A stretch of DNA of 46,415 nucleotides from Nonomuraea longispora (lineage in GTDB: Bacteria; Actinomycetota; Actinomycetes; Streptosporangiales; Streptosporangiaceae). The position numbers were made by a program, and so were the translations under genes. The stretch is from positions 1-46,415 of the forward strand of contig NZ_SMJZ01000048.1 in assembly GCF_004348345.1 (NCBI RefSeq), written 5' to 3'. This document shows positions 17,227-26,305 of the stretch, in pieces. The notes beneath the pieces were generated by a model that saw nothing but the letters and a program-made list of their open reading frames with translations, made no database searches and was not told where the DNA came from. Position 1 is the first letter of the stretch, and each line of letters starts with the position of its first letter.

Positions 17227-18132
17227 GTGGTGAAGGCACGTAGGACGACCTCAGGGCTTCCGCGCGCCGAGGGGGAGGCCGCGCAGCGACGGAGCAACCC
17301 GCTCGGTGCCGCGCCCGGCCGAAGGTCACGCGTACGCGCATGGCCGGCGGCCGGCTCCCGCACGCGCTCGGCCGCCCGGCAGCGCGCCCAGATGGACGAG
17401 CTCAGGCAGGGCATCCGCTACCGGCGCATCTTCGTCACGCTGCTCGGCGTCATCATCGCCGTCTCCGCCGTCGTCGTGCTGCTCGGCACGGTCGGGCTGG
17501 TCGCCGAGACCCGCTCAAGGCCGCTGACCGCCGCCGAGCAGAACCAGTACAAGGACGAGGAGATCGCCAGGCGCTGGCAGGCGTGGCCGGCCACGGGTGT
17601 CTTCCCGGAAGAAGTGAAGTACGTCGGCCTCGACCGCGCCCAGCAGTACGCCAGGCGCGTCGGCATCGCCCCCGAGACCGACTGCGGCAAGGGCGTGGAC
17701 ACCTCCGTGGCCGAGGTGCTGCGCAGCCACAACTGCCGCACCATGTTGCGGGCCACGTACACCGACCAGACGGCCGCGTTCGTCATCACCGTCGGCGTCG
17801 CCGTGCTGGAGAACGAGGAGTCCAGGGTCTCGGCGACGGACGAGCTCGCCAAGGACGACCGCGTCGGCGTGCTGCCGGTCGCCTTCCCCGGTACGGTGAG
17901 CGAACGTTTCGGCCGTGATCAGCGCCAGCGCACCGGCTGGGTGGGCGCGGGGCCGTACATCGTGTTCTCGACGGCGGGCTACGCCGACGGCCGCACGAGG
18001 GCCGCGGTCCCACCCGAGGAGATTCTGCACAGTGAGCTGTGGCCGGCGGCCAAGTCGGTCGGCAACCAGATCGCCTACTTCCTGGCGGACCCGCCCAAGG
18101 TGCCGCCCTGTACCCAGGGGAACGTGTGCTGA
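17227..18132 (+). CDS. Single-pass membrane protein partnered with an S8 protease, copy 2
   Basis: A 301-residue paralogue of the protein at 15225-15944. It has an extra 55-residue basic cytosolic N-terminus rich in Arg, then one membrane segment (about 68-93). The ectodomain repeats the shared marks: ARRWQAWPATGVFP, cysteines 153 and 170 (again 17 apart), RATYTDQ, TVGVAVL, and a C-terminal pair at 295 and 301. The GTG at 17227 is the first of two adjacent GTGs; an ATG at 17392 would remove the basic extension but has no ribosome binding site. It begins 50 bp after the first protease gene. The function is unknown; a role linked to the next protease is inferred. Confidence 0.75.
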   Translation: MVKARRTTSGLPRAEGEAAQRRSNPLGAAPGRRSRVRAWPAAGSRTRSAARQRAQMDELRQGIRYRRIFVTLLGVIIAVSAVVVLLGTVGLVAETRSRPLTAAEQNQYKDEEIARRWQAWPATGVFPEEVKYVGLDRAQQYARRVGIAPETDCGKGVDTSVAEVLRSHNCRTMLRATYTDQTAAFVITVGVAVLENEESRVSATDELAKDDRVGVLPVAFPGTVSERFGRDQRQRTGWVGAGPYIVFSTAGYADGRTRAAVPPEEILHSELWPAAKSVGNQIAYFLADPPKVPPCTQGNVC

Positions 18133-19274
18133 ACGTTGTACGCACGCTCACGGCCGCGCTGCTCGTCCTGGCGGGACCCAACGCCGACCCCGTACGCGAC
18201 CAGCAGCAGTGGGTGCTCGACGCGCTCAACGTCGAGCGGGCCTGGTCGGTCACCAAGGGGGAGGGCGTCACCGTCGCCGTCGTCGACAGCGCAGTGGACG
18301 GCGAGGTCAAGGAGCTCAAGGGCCGGGTGACCGCGGGCCCCGACATGACGTCGGGCGCGGTGGCCCGCGAGGTGTCGCCGGGCAGGCACGGCACCGCCAT
18401 GGCGGGACTGATCGCCGGCTCGGGCGAGGACGACGGCTTCACCGGCGTCGCACCGGGCGCCCGCATCCTGTCGCTGCCCCTGGTCACCGACGAGGAGCCC
18501 ACGATGGTGACCCCGGCTCCCGACCAGGGACGCCCGTCGGAGAGCCCCTTGGCCCGTGCCCTGCGCTACGCCGCCAACCACGGCGCCCAGGTCGTCAGCA
18601 TGTCGATCGGCTCCTACGGCCCGCTCAGGTCGGAGCGCGAGGCCGTCTCCTACGCGCTCGGCAAGGGAGTCGTGCTGGTGGCCGCCGTGGGCAACGACGG
18701 CCAGACCGACTACGCCAGGAAGGAGGGCACCTCCTACTGGAGCTTCCCCGCCGGCTATCCCGGTGTCATCGGCGTGGCGGCCACCGACAAGCAGGGCAGG
18801 CGGGCGACGTTCAGCAGCGACAACCTGTCGGTGCTGGTCGCGGCGCCCGGGGTCGGCGTGCCCGTGGTCAAGCGCGAGAGCGGCTACGAGGTGTCGCAGG
18901 GCACCAGCTCGGCCGCCGCGCTCGTGGCGGGCGTGGCCGCGCTGATCAAGTCGCGCTATCCGAAGATGCGGCCGGAGCAGGTGGCCCAGGCCCTGTCGTC
19001 GAGCGCCAAAGGGCGGCCCGCCGCCGGTTACGACGACCGGACCGGGTTCGGCGTGGTCGACGCGGGAGCCGCGCTGAACGCCGCCGAGCGCCTGACCGGT
19101 GCCAAACGCAGCGTCGTGCCGGGCATGGAGCACTTCGGCGAGGGCGAGGACTCGCCCGTCCCCGCGCGTCCGGGGCCCGACCCGATCCGCCTCGCGTTGT
19201 ACGGCGGCGGCGTGCTGGTGGCGCTGGTGGCCTTCTGCGGCGCGATCATCATGCTCAATCAGCGTAAGGAGTGA
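18126..19274 (+). CDS. Mycosin-like subtilisin (S8) serine protease, membrane-anchored, copy 2
   Basis: A second exported subtilase, 382 residues. It has a short signal peptide (LNVVRTLTAALLVLAG) and a complete catalytic set: Asp54 (AVVDSAV), His88 (RHGTAMAGLIAG), Asn190 (AAVGNDG) and Ser261 (QGTSSAAALVAG). It ends in a membrane segment (LALYGGGVLVALVAFCGAII) plus NQRKE. It aligns throughout with the first protease but is clearly diverged. The GTG at 18126 is preceded by AGGGG and overlaps the upstream stop as GTGCTGA, exactly as in the first cassette, so partner and protease are probably made in fixed ratio. Confidence 0.9.
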   Translation: MLNVVRTLTAALLVLAGPNADPVRDQQQWVLDALNVERAWSVTKGEGVTVAVVDSAVDGEVKELKGRVTAGPDMTSGAVAREVSPGRHGTAMAGLIAGSGEDDGFTGVAPGARILSLPLVTDEEPTMVTPAPDQGRPSESPLARALRYAANHGAQVVSMSIGSYGPLRSEREAVSYALGKGVVLVAAVGNDGQTDYARKEGTSYWSFPAGYPGVIGVAATDKQGRRATFSSDNLSVLVAAPGVGVPVVKRESGYEVSQGTSSAAALVAGVAALIKSRYPKMRPEQVAQALSSSAKGRPAAGYDDRTGFGVVDAGAALNAAERLTGAKRSVVPGMEHFGEGEDSPVPARPGPDPIRLALYGGGVLVALVAFCGAIIMLNQRKE

Positions 19275-19321
19275 AAGCTCCGTACGACGGGAGGAGTAAA
19301 GATCCGCTATGGTCCCCCGTC

Positions 19322-19681
19322 ATGGGATACGAGCTGCGGGTGGTGCGTGAGTCACCACTCGCCTTCGCGGAGCTCGCGAAGGCCATCGCGCCGGCCGGGT
19401 TCGAGCTGCGTGGATCTGACGAGATCGTGGCAGGTCACGCGGGTGCCGCGCACGCGGTGGCGCGCTGGAAGGACCAGCTGATCGGCGAGCCCGGCTCCGA
19501 CTGGCAGGTGGCACAGCTCCTGCGGTTGTCGGCCGCGCTCGGCGCCCGGCTCGTGGGCGAGGACGGCGAGGTCTACGCCCTGCGTGACGGTGTCATCGAG
19601 GTCGAGGCGGACGGCGGCACGGTGGAGATCGGAAAGTTCGACGAGATCATCGAAGCGGGACCCGCCGCGTGGGGTCCATGA
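19322..19681 (+). CDS. Conserved hypothetical protein coupled to an alkyltransferase-like gene
   Basis: 119 residues, no family recognised. It has no signal peptide, membrane segment or cysteine. It reads as a small alpha/beta protein (YELRVVRESPLAFAELAKAI, then an Ala-rich helix and a Glu/Gly-rich C-terminal sheet, IEVEADGGTVEIGKF). TATGGT lies eight bases before the ATG and there is no ribosome binding site at the right distance, which suggests a leaderless transcript. Its stop overlaps the next start as ATGA, so it is co-translated with the ATL, which hints at a link to DNA repair; that is inference only. Confidence 0.75.
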   Translation: MGYELRVVRESPLAFAELAKAIAPAGFELRGSDEIVAGHAGAAHAVARWKDQLIGEPGSDWQVAQLLRLSAALGARLVGEDGEVYALRDGVIEVEADGGTVEIGKFDEIIEAGPAAWGP

Positions 19682-19983
19682 ACCCGTTCGCGGAGAAGGT
19701 GCTCGAACTCGTCGAGCGCATCCCGCCGGGCAAGGTCATGGCCTACGGCGACATCGCCGAATACCTCGGCGAGGGCGGTCCGCGCCAGGTCGGCGCGGTG
19801 ATGTCGGCGTGGGGCGGCGGCGTGCCCTGGTGGCGGGTCGTGCACGCGGACGGAAGCGGTGCCGCCCCCGACCACCTGCGCAGATGCCTGGCCCACTGGC
19901 GCGAGGAGGGCACGCCGCTGCGCGGCGAGCGGGTGGACATGCGGCTGGCGCGCTGGGACGGGCGTTCAGCGGATTTTCAGTAA
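19678..19983 (+). CDS. Alkyltransferase-like protein (ATL, MGMT family without acceptor Cys)
   Basis: 101 residues, the size of the O6-alkylguanine-DNA-alkyltransferase DNA-binding domain alone. In MGMT enzymes the acceptor cysteine lies in PCHRVV. Here the sequence is PWWRVVHADG, so the cysteine is a tryptophan. That defines the ATL class, which binds alkylated guanine and hands it to nucleotide excision repair without removing the alkyl group. The N-terminus (VLELVERIPPGKVMAYGDIAEYLG) and the arginine-finger region (GGPRQVGAVMS) are conserved. The same 101-residue type of gene occurs at this place in M. tuberculosis (Rv3204). ATG at 19678 overlaps the previous stop. Confidence 0.9.
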   Translation: MNPFAEKVLELVERIPPGKVMAYGDIAEYLGEGGPRQVGAVMSAWGGGVPWWRVVHADGSGAAPDHLRRCLAHWREEGTPLRGERVDMRLARWDGRSADFQ

Positions 19984-20085
19984 GTGGTCTGACCAGCACT
20001 TTCGCCGAACGGGCGATTCTGTGACATGTGACGCCCATTACCATGGGCAAAACACTGATGGCGGCCCGAAAGGCGGTGCCTCCCT

Positions 20086-22938
20086 ATGGCCACCGGCGTT
20101 ACAGCCCGAAGCCAGGGCGGCGATTCGCTCGCCGACCGCCTGAAGGCTGTCCAAGATCTTTGTGATCGTGGCGAGCCTCTCGAAGCGGTCATGCGAGCGG
20201 TCGGCCCAGGCGGTCGCGACGCGGCGTTCGACACCGAGGTGCTGAGCGGTTCCCTGGGGAGCCGCATCGACCTCGCGGTCAAACGCGGCGCGGCGCGACG
20301 GCGTGAGCTGCTCGAGCTCGTCCGCCCCTACCTCGCGGGCGTGGACGCGCGCGTCAAACGCGACCTGCCGGTCGCGCGCCGCGTCATCTGCCACCTGATC
20401 GAGCACCGCCCCGACGAGGAGCTCGTCGAGGGTGAGACGCTCACCACGGTCGTCGCCGCGGCGGCCGAGCCGTCCAAGCGCATCCGCAAGGGCCTGCGCT
20501 GGTACGCCGACCTGCCCTTCGGCGACCAGCTGCCATCCGACCTGCTACGGCTGCGCCGCTCCGACCTGGTCCCCGTGACCCACATCGACGACATCGTCTG
20601 GGCCGACGGCAAGCTGCGCGTCACCGGCTTCGCCTACCTGGCGGGCCTGTCCGTACGCAGCCGCAGGTTCAACTGGGCGACCGTGGTGCTGCGCGGCCCC
20701 CGGTGGTTGCCGCCCATCCGCATGCGCACGCGCCGGGTCCTCGCTCCCGAGGCCACCCACGGGGCACGCGAGCCCGGCTGCAACTACGACTGGTCCGGCT
20801 TCACCGCGGAGCTCAGCCCGTGGTCGCTGCGCTGGCGCGGCGCCGTGCGCGGCGCGGTGTCCGCCGTACGCCGCCGCATGCGCCACCGGCCCTCCGTGCC
20901 CGACGCCACGACGTGGCGCGCGGAGATCGTGTTCTGGAGCCGGGGCGCGCGGGCCACCGGCCTGCTGCGCGGCTTCTCGATCGGCAGGGCGGAGCGGCCG
21001 GCCGGCCGCCGGTTGAAGCCCGGCTGGTGGGCCAGGCCGGTCTGGACGTCCGACAGGGCGCTGCAGATCGTGCTCCAGCCCAACCGGGCCGAGCTGAAGG
21101 GCGTCTCCGTCGACGGCGAACGCCTCGAGCTCACGATCTCCCTGCCCGGCCGTACGGTGACCAAGGGCCACGCCCGGCTGGGCGGCCACCGCATCGCCGC
21201 CGACTTCACGCCTTCGGGCGACGGCACGCGGGTCGTCGTCGGGCTGGCCGTGCCCGCGCTGTTGCAGGAGAAGGACGGCCGGCGGCTCTGGGTCGAGCCC
21301 AAGGGCGACCCCGCCGCGTCCGTCATGCTCGCCGATCTGGTGGAGACCCGCACGACCGTGGGCGACCGCGAGATCACCGTGCTCGGCGACCGGCGCGACC
21401 GCGTCGTCGTCTCCGCCCACCGCATCCGGCCGGTGATCACCTCGGCGGTCTGGGAGGGGCCGGAGCTGGTCCTGCGCGGCGACTATCCCGACGCCGCCGG
21501 CCCCCGCACGCTCACGTTGCGCCACCGGTCGGGGCTGTCCTACTGGATTCCCATGGAGCGGTCCGGCGACGCGTTCACCGTACGCGTCCGGCCGGCGGGG
21601 ATGGACCGGTTCGGCGACGCCGTGCCGCTGGCGTCCGGCACCTGGAACATGTCTCTGCGCCACCCCTCGGGCGAGATCGTGCCGCTGCGCGTCGACCATG
21701 CCGCGCTGCCCGGGTTCGACGAGGATCCGCGCACGTTCGACGGGCGCACGTACCGGATGATCTCCACGCGGTTCGACGTGCCGGTGGTGACGGTCGACGA
21801 GGACCGGCCCGCCGACGAGCGCGGCGTGGCCGGCACTCATGTGCTGCGCCGCGTGTTCTACCCGGCCCAGCGCACCGAGCCGCTGACGGACGCGACCGTC
21901 TACGTCGTCAACGACGGCCGCCTGTACGCCGACAGCGTCCGCGCCATCTACGAGGAGCGTCTGCGGCGGGGCGACGACCGCGAGCACATCTGGATCGTCA
22001 AGGACGGCGCGTTCGTGCCGCAGGGCGGCGCGACCGTCGTGCGCGCGGGCAGCCGTGAGCACCACGCGGCGCTGGCCAGGTCGCGCCACATCATCGCCAA
22101 CACGTTCCTGCCGACGTGGTTCCGCGCCCGCGAGGACCAGGTCGTGGTGCAGACGTGGCACGGCACCCCGGCCAAGCACATGGGCAACGACCAGCCCCAC
22201 ATGCAGCGCGACCCGAGGCCGCCGATCTGGCACCGGCAGGCGGCGGAGGTGCGCGGCTGGGACCTGCTGCTGTCGCAGTCGCCTTGGGCGACCCCTGTGC
22301 TGCGCAAGGCGTTCGGCTACAAGGGCGAGGTGCTGGAGAGCGGCCTGCCCCGCAACGACGTGCTCACCTCGCCCGACCGCGAGGCGCTCGCGGCGGCGGT
22401 GCGCGCACGTCTCGGGCTGGCGCCGGGCAAGCGGGTGATCCTGTACGCGCCGACGTGGCGCGACTACGACCGCAAGAACGCCATGGTCAAGCTCGACCTC
22501 GCCAAGGCGCGCGAGGCGCTGGGCGCGGACCACGAGATCCTCGTACGCGCCCACCCGATGCAGGCCATGCCCGCCGTCCCCGACATCGCCCGCGACGTCA
22601 CCACATATCCGGATATCGCCGAGCTGCTGCTGGTGACCGACGTCCTCGTTACCGACTACTCCTCGGTCATGTTCGACTTCGCCTGCACCGGCCGCCCGAT
22701 CGTGTTCTACGGCTACGACCTGGCGAAATACTCGTCGAAGCGGGGCCTCTACATCGACCTGCCCGAGCAGGCGCCGGGGCCGGTGCTGTCGACGTCGGCC
22801 GAGGTCGTCGACGCGCTCAGGTCGATCGACGAGGTCGCGGCGGCACACGCGGACCGTTACGACGCCTTCCGCGCCACGTTCGCGCCCAAGGACGACGGCA
22901 AGGCCACGGCGCGCGTGGTGGACCACCTCTTCCCCTGA
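20086..22938 (+). CDS. CDP-glycerol:glycerophosphotransferase family protein (TagF-like)
   Basis: A 950-residue protein whose C-terminal part (about 600-945) is the glycerophosphotransferase domain that adds glycerol- or ribitol-phosphate units to teichoic-acid-like polymers at the inner membrane face. Signature pieces are QTWHGTPAKHMG (His near 691), LLSQSPWATPVLRKAF, SGLPRNDVL, YAPTWRDYD, VRAHPM and VTDVLVTDYSSVMFDF (about 848-863). Residues 1-600 are a long extension without membrane segments: an alpha-helical start, then beta-rich repeats of about 90 residues, perhaps a substrate-handling scaffold. It stands alone on its strand, with no other teichoic acid genes beside it in this window. 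Confidence 0.88.
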   Translation: MATGVTARSQGGDSLADRLKAVQDLCDRGEPLEAVMRAVGPGGRDAAFDTEVLSGSLGSRIDLAVKRGAARRRELLELVRPYLAGVDARVKRDLPVARRVICHLIEHRPDEELVEGETLTTVVAAAAEPSKRIRKGLRWYADLPFGDQLPSDLLRLRRSDLVPVTHIDDIVWADGKLRVTGFAYLAGLSVRSRRFNWATVVLRGPRWLPPIRMRTRRVLAPEATHGAREPGCNYDWSGFTAELSPWSLRWRGAVRGAVSAVRRRMRHRPSVPDATTWRAEIVFWSRGARATGLLRGFSIGRAERPAGRRLKPGWWARPVWTSDRALQIVLQPNRAELKGVSVDGERLELTISLPGRTVTKGHARLGGHRIAADFTPSGDGTRVVVGLAVPALLQEKDGRRLWVEPKGDPAASVMLADLVETRTTVGDREITVLGDRRDRVVVSAHRIRPVITSAVWEGPELVLRGDYPDAAGPRTLTLRHRSGLSYWIPMERSGDAFTVRVRPAGMDRFGDAVPLASGTWNMSLRHPSGEIVPLRVDHAALPGFDEDPRTFDGRTYRMISTRFDVPVVTVDEDRPADERGVAGTHVLRRVFYPAQRTEPLTDATVYVVNDGRLYADSVRAIYEERLRRGDDREHIWIVKDGAFVPQGGATVVRAGSREHHAALARSRHIIANTFLPTWFRAREDQVVVQTWHGTPAKHMGNDQPHMQRDPRPPIWHRQAAEVRGWDLLLSQSPWATPVLRKAFGYKGEVLESGLPRNDVLTSPDREALAAAVRARLGLAPGKRVILYAPTWRDYDRKNAMVKLDLAKAREALGADHEILVRAHPMQAMPAVPDIARDVTTYPDIAELLLVTDVLVTDYSSVMFDFACTGRPIVFYGYDLAKYSSKRGLYIDLPEQAPGPVLSTSAEVVDALRSIDEVAAAHADRYDAFRATFAPKDDGKATARVVDHLFP

Positions 22939-23077
22939 CCGCGAGCGCCGGAACAGGTGACGCCGAGGGCGAACAGCGGGGCGGCGTGTCGCCGGGGATC
23001 TGGATATTTGCCTCGATACGGTAGGCGGATCGTGCGGGGAGACCGGGCAAGTCGGCACGATCTACCCCTGTGGTCTG

Positions 23078-26000
23078 GTGGAATCTAGTGTTGTGAGTGG
23101 TCAGACCTGGCGGCTGGTGCGTCGCGGCAATGGCGCCCCTGTTGTGCCTCCTGTGCTCGACGAGCACCAGCGTGCCGTGGTCGAGCACAAGGGCGGCCCG
23201 CTGCTCGTCCTCGCCGGTCCCGGCACCGGCAAGACCACCACGATCGTGGAGAGCGTCGTCCACCGGATCGAGCGGCGGGGCATCGACCCCGAGCGAGTGC
23301 TCATCCTCACCTTCAGCAGGAAGGCCGCCGAGGAGCTGCGCCGGCGGGTCACCGCCCGCCTGCGCCGCACCACCCGCACCCCGCTCGCCCTCACCTTCCA
23401 CTCCTACGCCTACGCCCTGCTGCGCCGCGAGTCCGTGCTCGAAGGCAGGCCGCCGCCGCGCCTGCTCACCGGTCCCGAGCAACTCCTGGAGATCCGCCGG
23501 CTGCTCCACGGCGAGCTGGAGAACGGCGCGCTCGACTGGCCGGCGTCGCTGCGCGAGCCGCTCAGGACGCGCGGGTTCGCCGAGGAGCTGCGCGACTTCC
23601 TGTCGCGGGCCAACGAGCGAGGCCTCGACCCCGAGCGCCTGGTTGCGCTCGGCCGGCGGCACGGGCGCGCCGACTGGGCGGCGGCCGGTCGGTTCGCCGG
23701 GCGTTACCAGGACAGGTTCGACCTCGACCCCGAGGAGACCTTCGACTACGCCGAGCTGGTCAGGGCCGCCTCGGCGCTGCTGGACAGCCCCGGTGTGCTG
23801 GCGCGTGAGCGGGCCGCGCACGACGTGGTCTTCGTCGACGAATACCAGGACACCGACCCGGCGCAGGAGCTGCTGCTCGCCCGGCTCGCCGGCGACGGCC
23901 GCGACCTGGTCGCGGTGGGGGACCCCGACCAGTCGATCTACGGTTTCAGGGGCGCCGACGTGCAGGGCATCATGAAGTTCCCCGAGCGGTTCGCGGCGCG
24001 CGACGGCCGCCCGGCGCCCGTGCTGGCGCTGCGGGTGTGCCGCAGGAGCGGCGCCGGCCTGCTGGAGGCCTCTCGCAGGCTCGCCGCGCGGCTGCCGGTC
24101 GCCCCTGTGCCCGACCACGTCCACGGTCACGAGCACGACCACCGTGACCTGACGCCGCTGCCCGAGGCCGAGGCCGGCGAGGTGCGGGTGCTGCTGGCCG
24201 ACAGCACCAGCCAGGAGGCCGCCATCGTGGCCGACACCCTGCGCCGGGCCCACCTGATCGACGGCGTGCCGTGGCACCGGATGGCGGTGCTGGTCCGCTC
24301 GGCCAAACGCCAGGTGCCGCTGCTGCGGCGGGCGCTGGTCAACGCGGGCGTGCCGACGATGATCGCGGGCGACGAGGTGCCGATCTCCCAGGAGCCCGGT
24401 GTGCGCCCGCTGCTCACGATGTTGCGGGTCGCGCTCGACCCGTCCCAGCTCGACGAGGCGGTGGCGGAGGAGCTGCTGACCGGCCCGCTCGGCGGCACCG
24501 ACATGATCGGCGTACGCCGGCTCCGCCGCGCACTCAAGATCGCCGAGAACGACGCCGTGGCGGCGCTGCGCGAGACGGGCACCGGTGACGACGAGCGGCC
24601 GTCAGCGGCACGCTCGTCCGGCGAGCTGCTCGTGGCGGCCGTGCAGGACGCGCGCGAGCTGACCCGCGTCGAGCCCCACGTCGCCCTTCCGGCCGAGCGG
24701 GTCGCGAGGCTTCTCGCCACCGCCAGGGAGGCCGCGCGGCAGGAGGGCACCGCCGAAGACCTGCTGTGGGCCGTGTGGCAGGGCAGCGGCCTGTCCGAGC
24801 GCTGGACCGACCTGAGCCTGTCGGGCGGCCCCAGGGGCGCGCAGGCCGACCGCGACCTCGACGCCGTGGTGGCGCTGTTCGACCACGCGGCAAGGTTCGT
24901 CGACCGCATGCCCAAGGCGGGCCCCGAGGTGTTCATCGACGACCTGGCCGCCCAGGAGATCCCCGGCGACACGCTGGCCGACCGGGCGCCCGACGGCGAC
25001 GCCGTCCGCGTGCTGACCGCCCACCGCTCGAAGGGCCTCGAGTGGGACGTCGTCGTGGTCGCGGGCGTGCAGGAGGGCGTCTGGCCCGATCTGCGCCTGC
25101 GCGGGTCGCTGCTCGGCGTCGAGGACCTGGTCGAGGTGGTCGAGGGCGCCGAGCCCAACGCCGCGTCGCTGGTCTCCAAGCTGCTGGCCGAGGAGCGCAG
25201 GCTGTTCTACGTGGCCGCCACCAGGGCGAGGCGCAGGCTCGTGGTGACGGCCGTGGGAGGCGACGACACCGACGAACGGCCGTCGAGGTTCCTGTCCGAA
25301 CTGATGCCGGGCGCGGTGGAGACGGCCACGGTCGACGACCGCGCCCGCTGGCTCACCATGTCCGCGCTCGTGGCCGACCTGCGCAGCGCGGTGACCGATC
25401 CCACCAAACCGGCGAGGATGCGACAGAAAGCGGCCCACCAGCTCGCCCGCCTGGCCGCGGCGGGCGTCCAGGGCGCCCACCCCAACGACTGGTACGCCCT
25501 CACCCCCATCTCCGACGACCGCCCCCTGAGCTGGCCCGACGGGGTCGTCAGCATCTCGCCGTCGGCGGTCGAGAGCTTCACCAAGTGCGGCCTGCGCTGG
25601 CTCCTGGAGACGGCCGTCGGGGCTGCGGGCACCAGCACGGCCCAGGGCCTGGGCAACGTCATCCACGCGCTGGCCGTCCTCGCGGCCACCGACCTGCCCA
25701 GCGAGGACCTCCTCGGCCACCGCCTCGACCAGGTGTGGAACGATCTCGACTTCGGCGGTGTCTGGTACAACCGCAAGCAGCGCCAGGTCGCCGAGCAGAT
25801 GATCGGCAAGTTCCTGCGCTGGCACAAGGAGAACCCGCGCGAGCTGGTGGCGCTGGAGGAGGCGTTCACCGCGATGCTCTCCGACGGGGTGCAGATCAAG
25901 GGCCGGGTCGACCGGGTCGAGCGCGACTCCGGCAATCGCGCGGTCATCATCGACCTCAAGACCGGCGGCGCCAAACCCAAGGCCGGCGACCTCGACCGCC

Positions 26001-26305
26001 ATCCGCAGCTGGGCGTCTACCAGCTCGCCGCGCTGCTCGGCGCGTTCGCCCGGCACGGCATGACCGAGCCCGGCGGCGCCGCGCTGGTGCAGCTCGGCAA
26101 GGCGGCGGGCAAGAAGGACGCGCTGGAGCAGCGGCAGGGAGCGCTGGCCGACGACCGCGACCCAGGCTGGGCCGCCGACCTCGTCGACACCGTGGCGACC
26201 GGCATGTCGGGCCCGTTCTTCCAGGCCAAGGTCAACGACGGCTGCCGCACCTGCGCGGCCAGGGCGAGCTGCCCGGTCAACGACAACGGAGGCCAGGTGT
26301 GCTGA
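23078..26305 (+). CDS. adnA: ATP-dependent helicase-nuclease AdnA
   Basis: The A subunit of AdnAB, the actinobacterial double-strand-break resection machine. An N-terminal UvrD-type motor (Walker A GPGTGKT at 47-53; VDEYQD with Asp254-Glu255; later HRSKGLEWD) is fused to a C-terminal RecB-like nuclease with GRVDR and IDLKTG (Asp959, Lys961). One cysteine at 837 plus CRTC (1056/1059) and Cys1065 make the AddB-type pattern of an Fe-S clasp around the nuclease. 1075 residues from GTG 23078; GTG 23093 is an alternative. It ends in GTGCTGA, overlapping adnB. Confidence 0.93.
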   Translation: MESSVVSGQTWRLVRRGNGAPVVPPVLDEHQRAVVEHKGGPLLVLAGPGTGKTTTIVESVVHRIERRGIDPERVLILTFSRKAAEELRRRVTARLRRTTRTPLALTFHSYAYALLRRESVLEGRPPPRLLTGPEQLLEIRRLLHGELENGALDWPASLREPLRTRGFAEELRDFLSRANERGLDPERLVALGRRHGRADWAAAGRFAGRYQDRFDLDPEETFDYAELVRAASALLDSPGVLARERAAHDVVFVDEYQDTDPAQELLLARLAGDGRDLVAVGDPDQSIYGFRGADVQGIMKFPERFAARDGRPAPVLALRVCRRSGAGLLEASRRLAARLPVAPVPDHVHGHEHDHRDLTPLPEAEAGEVRVLLADSTSQEAAIVADTLRRAHLIDGVPWHRMAVLVRSAKRQVPLLRRALVNAGVPTMIAGDEVPISQEPGVRPLLTMLRVALDPSQLDEAVAEELLTGPLGGTDMIGVRRLRRALKIAENDAVAALRETGTGDDERPSAARSSGELLVAAVQDARELTRVEPHVALPAERVARLLATAREAARQEGTAEDLLWAVWQGSGLSERWTDLSLSGGPRGAQADRDLDAVVALFDHAARFVDRMPKAGPEVFIDDLAAQEIPGDTLADRAPDGDAVRVLTAHRSKGLEWDVVVVAGVQEGVWPDLRLRGSLLGVEDLVEVVEGAEPNAASLVSKLLAEERRLFYVAATRARRRLVVTAVGGDDTDERPSRFLSELMPGAVETATVDDRARWLTMSALVADLRSAVTDPTKPARMRQKAAHQLARLAAAGVQGAHPNDWYALTPISDDRPLSWPDGVVSISPSAVESFTKCGLRWLLETAVGAAGTSTAQGLGNVIHALAVLAATDLPSEDLLGHRLDQVWNDLDFGGVWYNRKQRQVAEQMIGKFLRWHKENPRELVALEEAFTAMLSDGVQIKGRVDRVERDSGNRAVIIDLKTGGAKPKAGDLDRHPQLGVYQLAALLGAFARHGMTEPGGAALVQLGKAAGKKDALEQRQGALADDRDPGWAADLVDTVATGMSGPFFQAKVNDGCRTCAARASCPVNDNGGQVC

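Noticed and set aside
15938..19274. ESX/type VII secretion locus
   Set aside because: Only mycosin-like proteases are present; no EccC ATPase, EccB/D/E or WXG100 gene occurs in the window.
20545..23058. 837-residue open frame on the minus strand
   Set aside because: Antisense to the TagF-like gene; composition (His/Arg/Val/Gly-rich) and lack of any motif show a shadow frame.
24766..26298. Long N-terminal extension of adnB
   Set aside because: The frame is open upstream but lies within adnA in another phase. The AdnB family homology begins at the GTG 26299, which has a GGAGG site.
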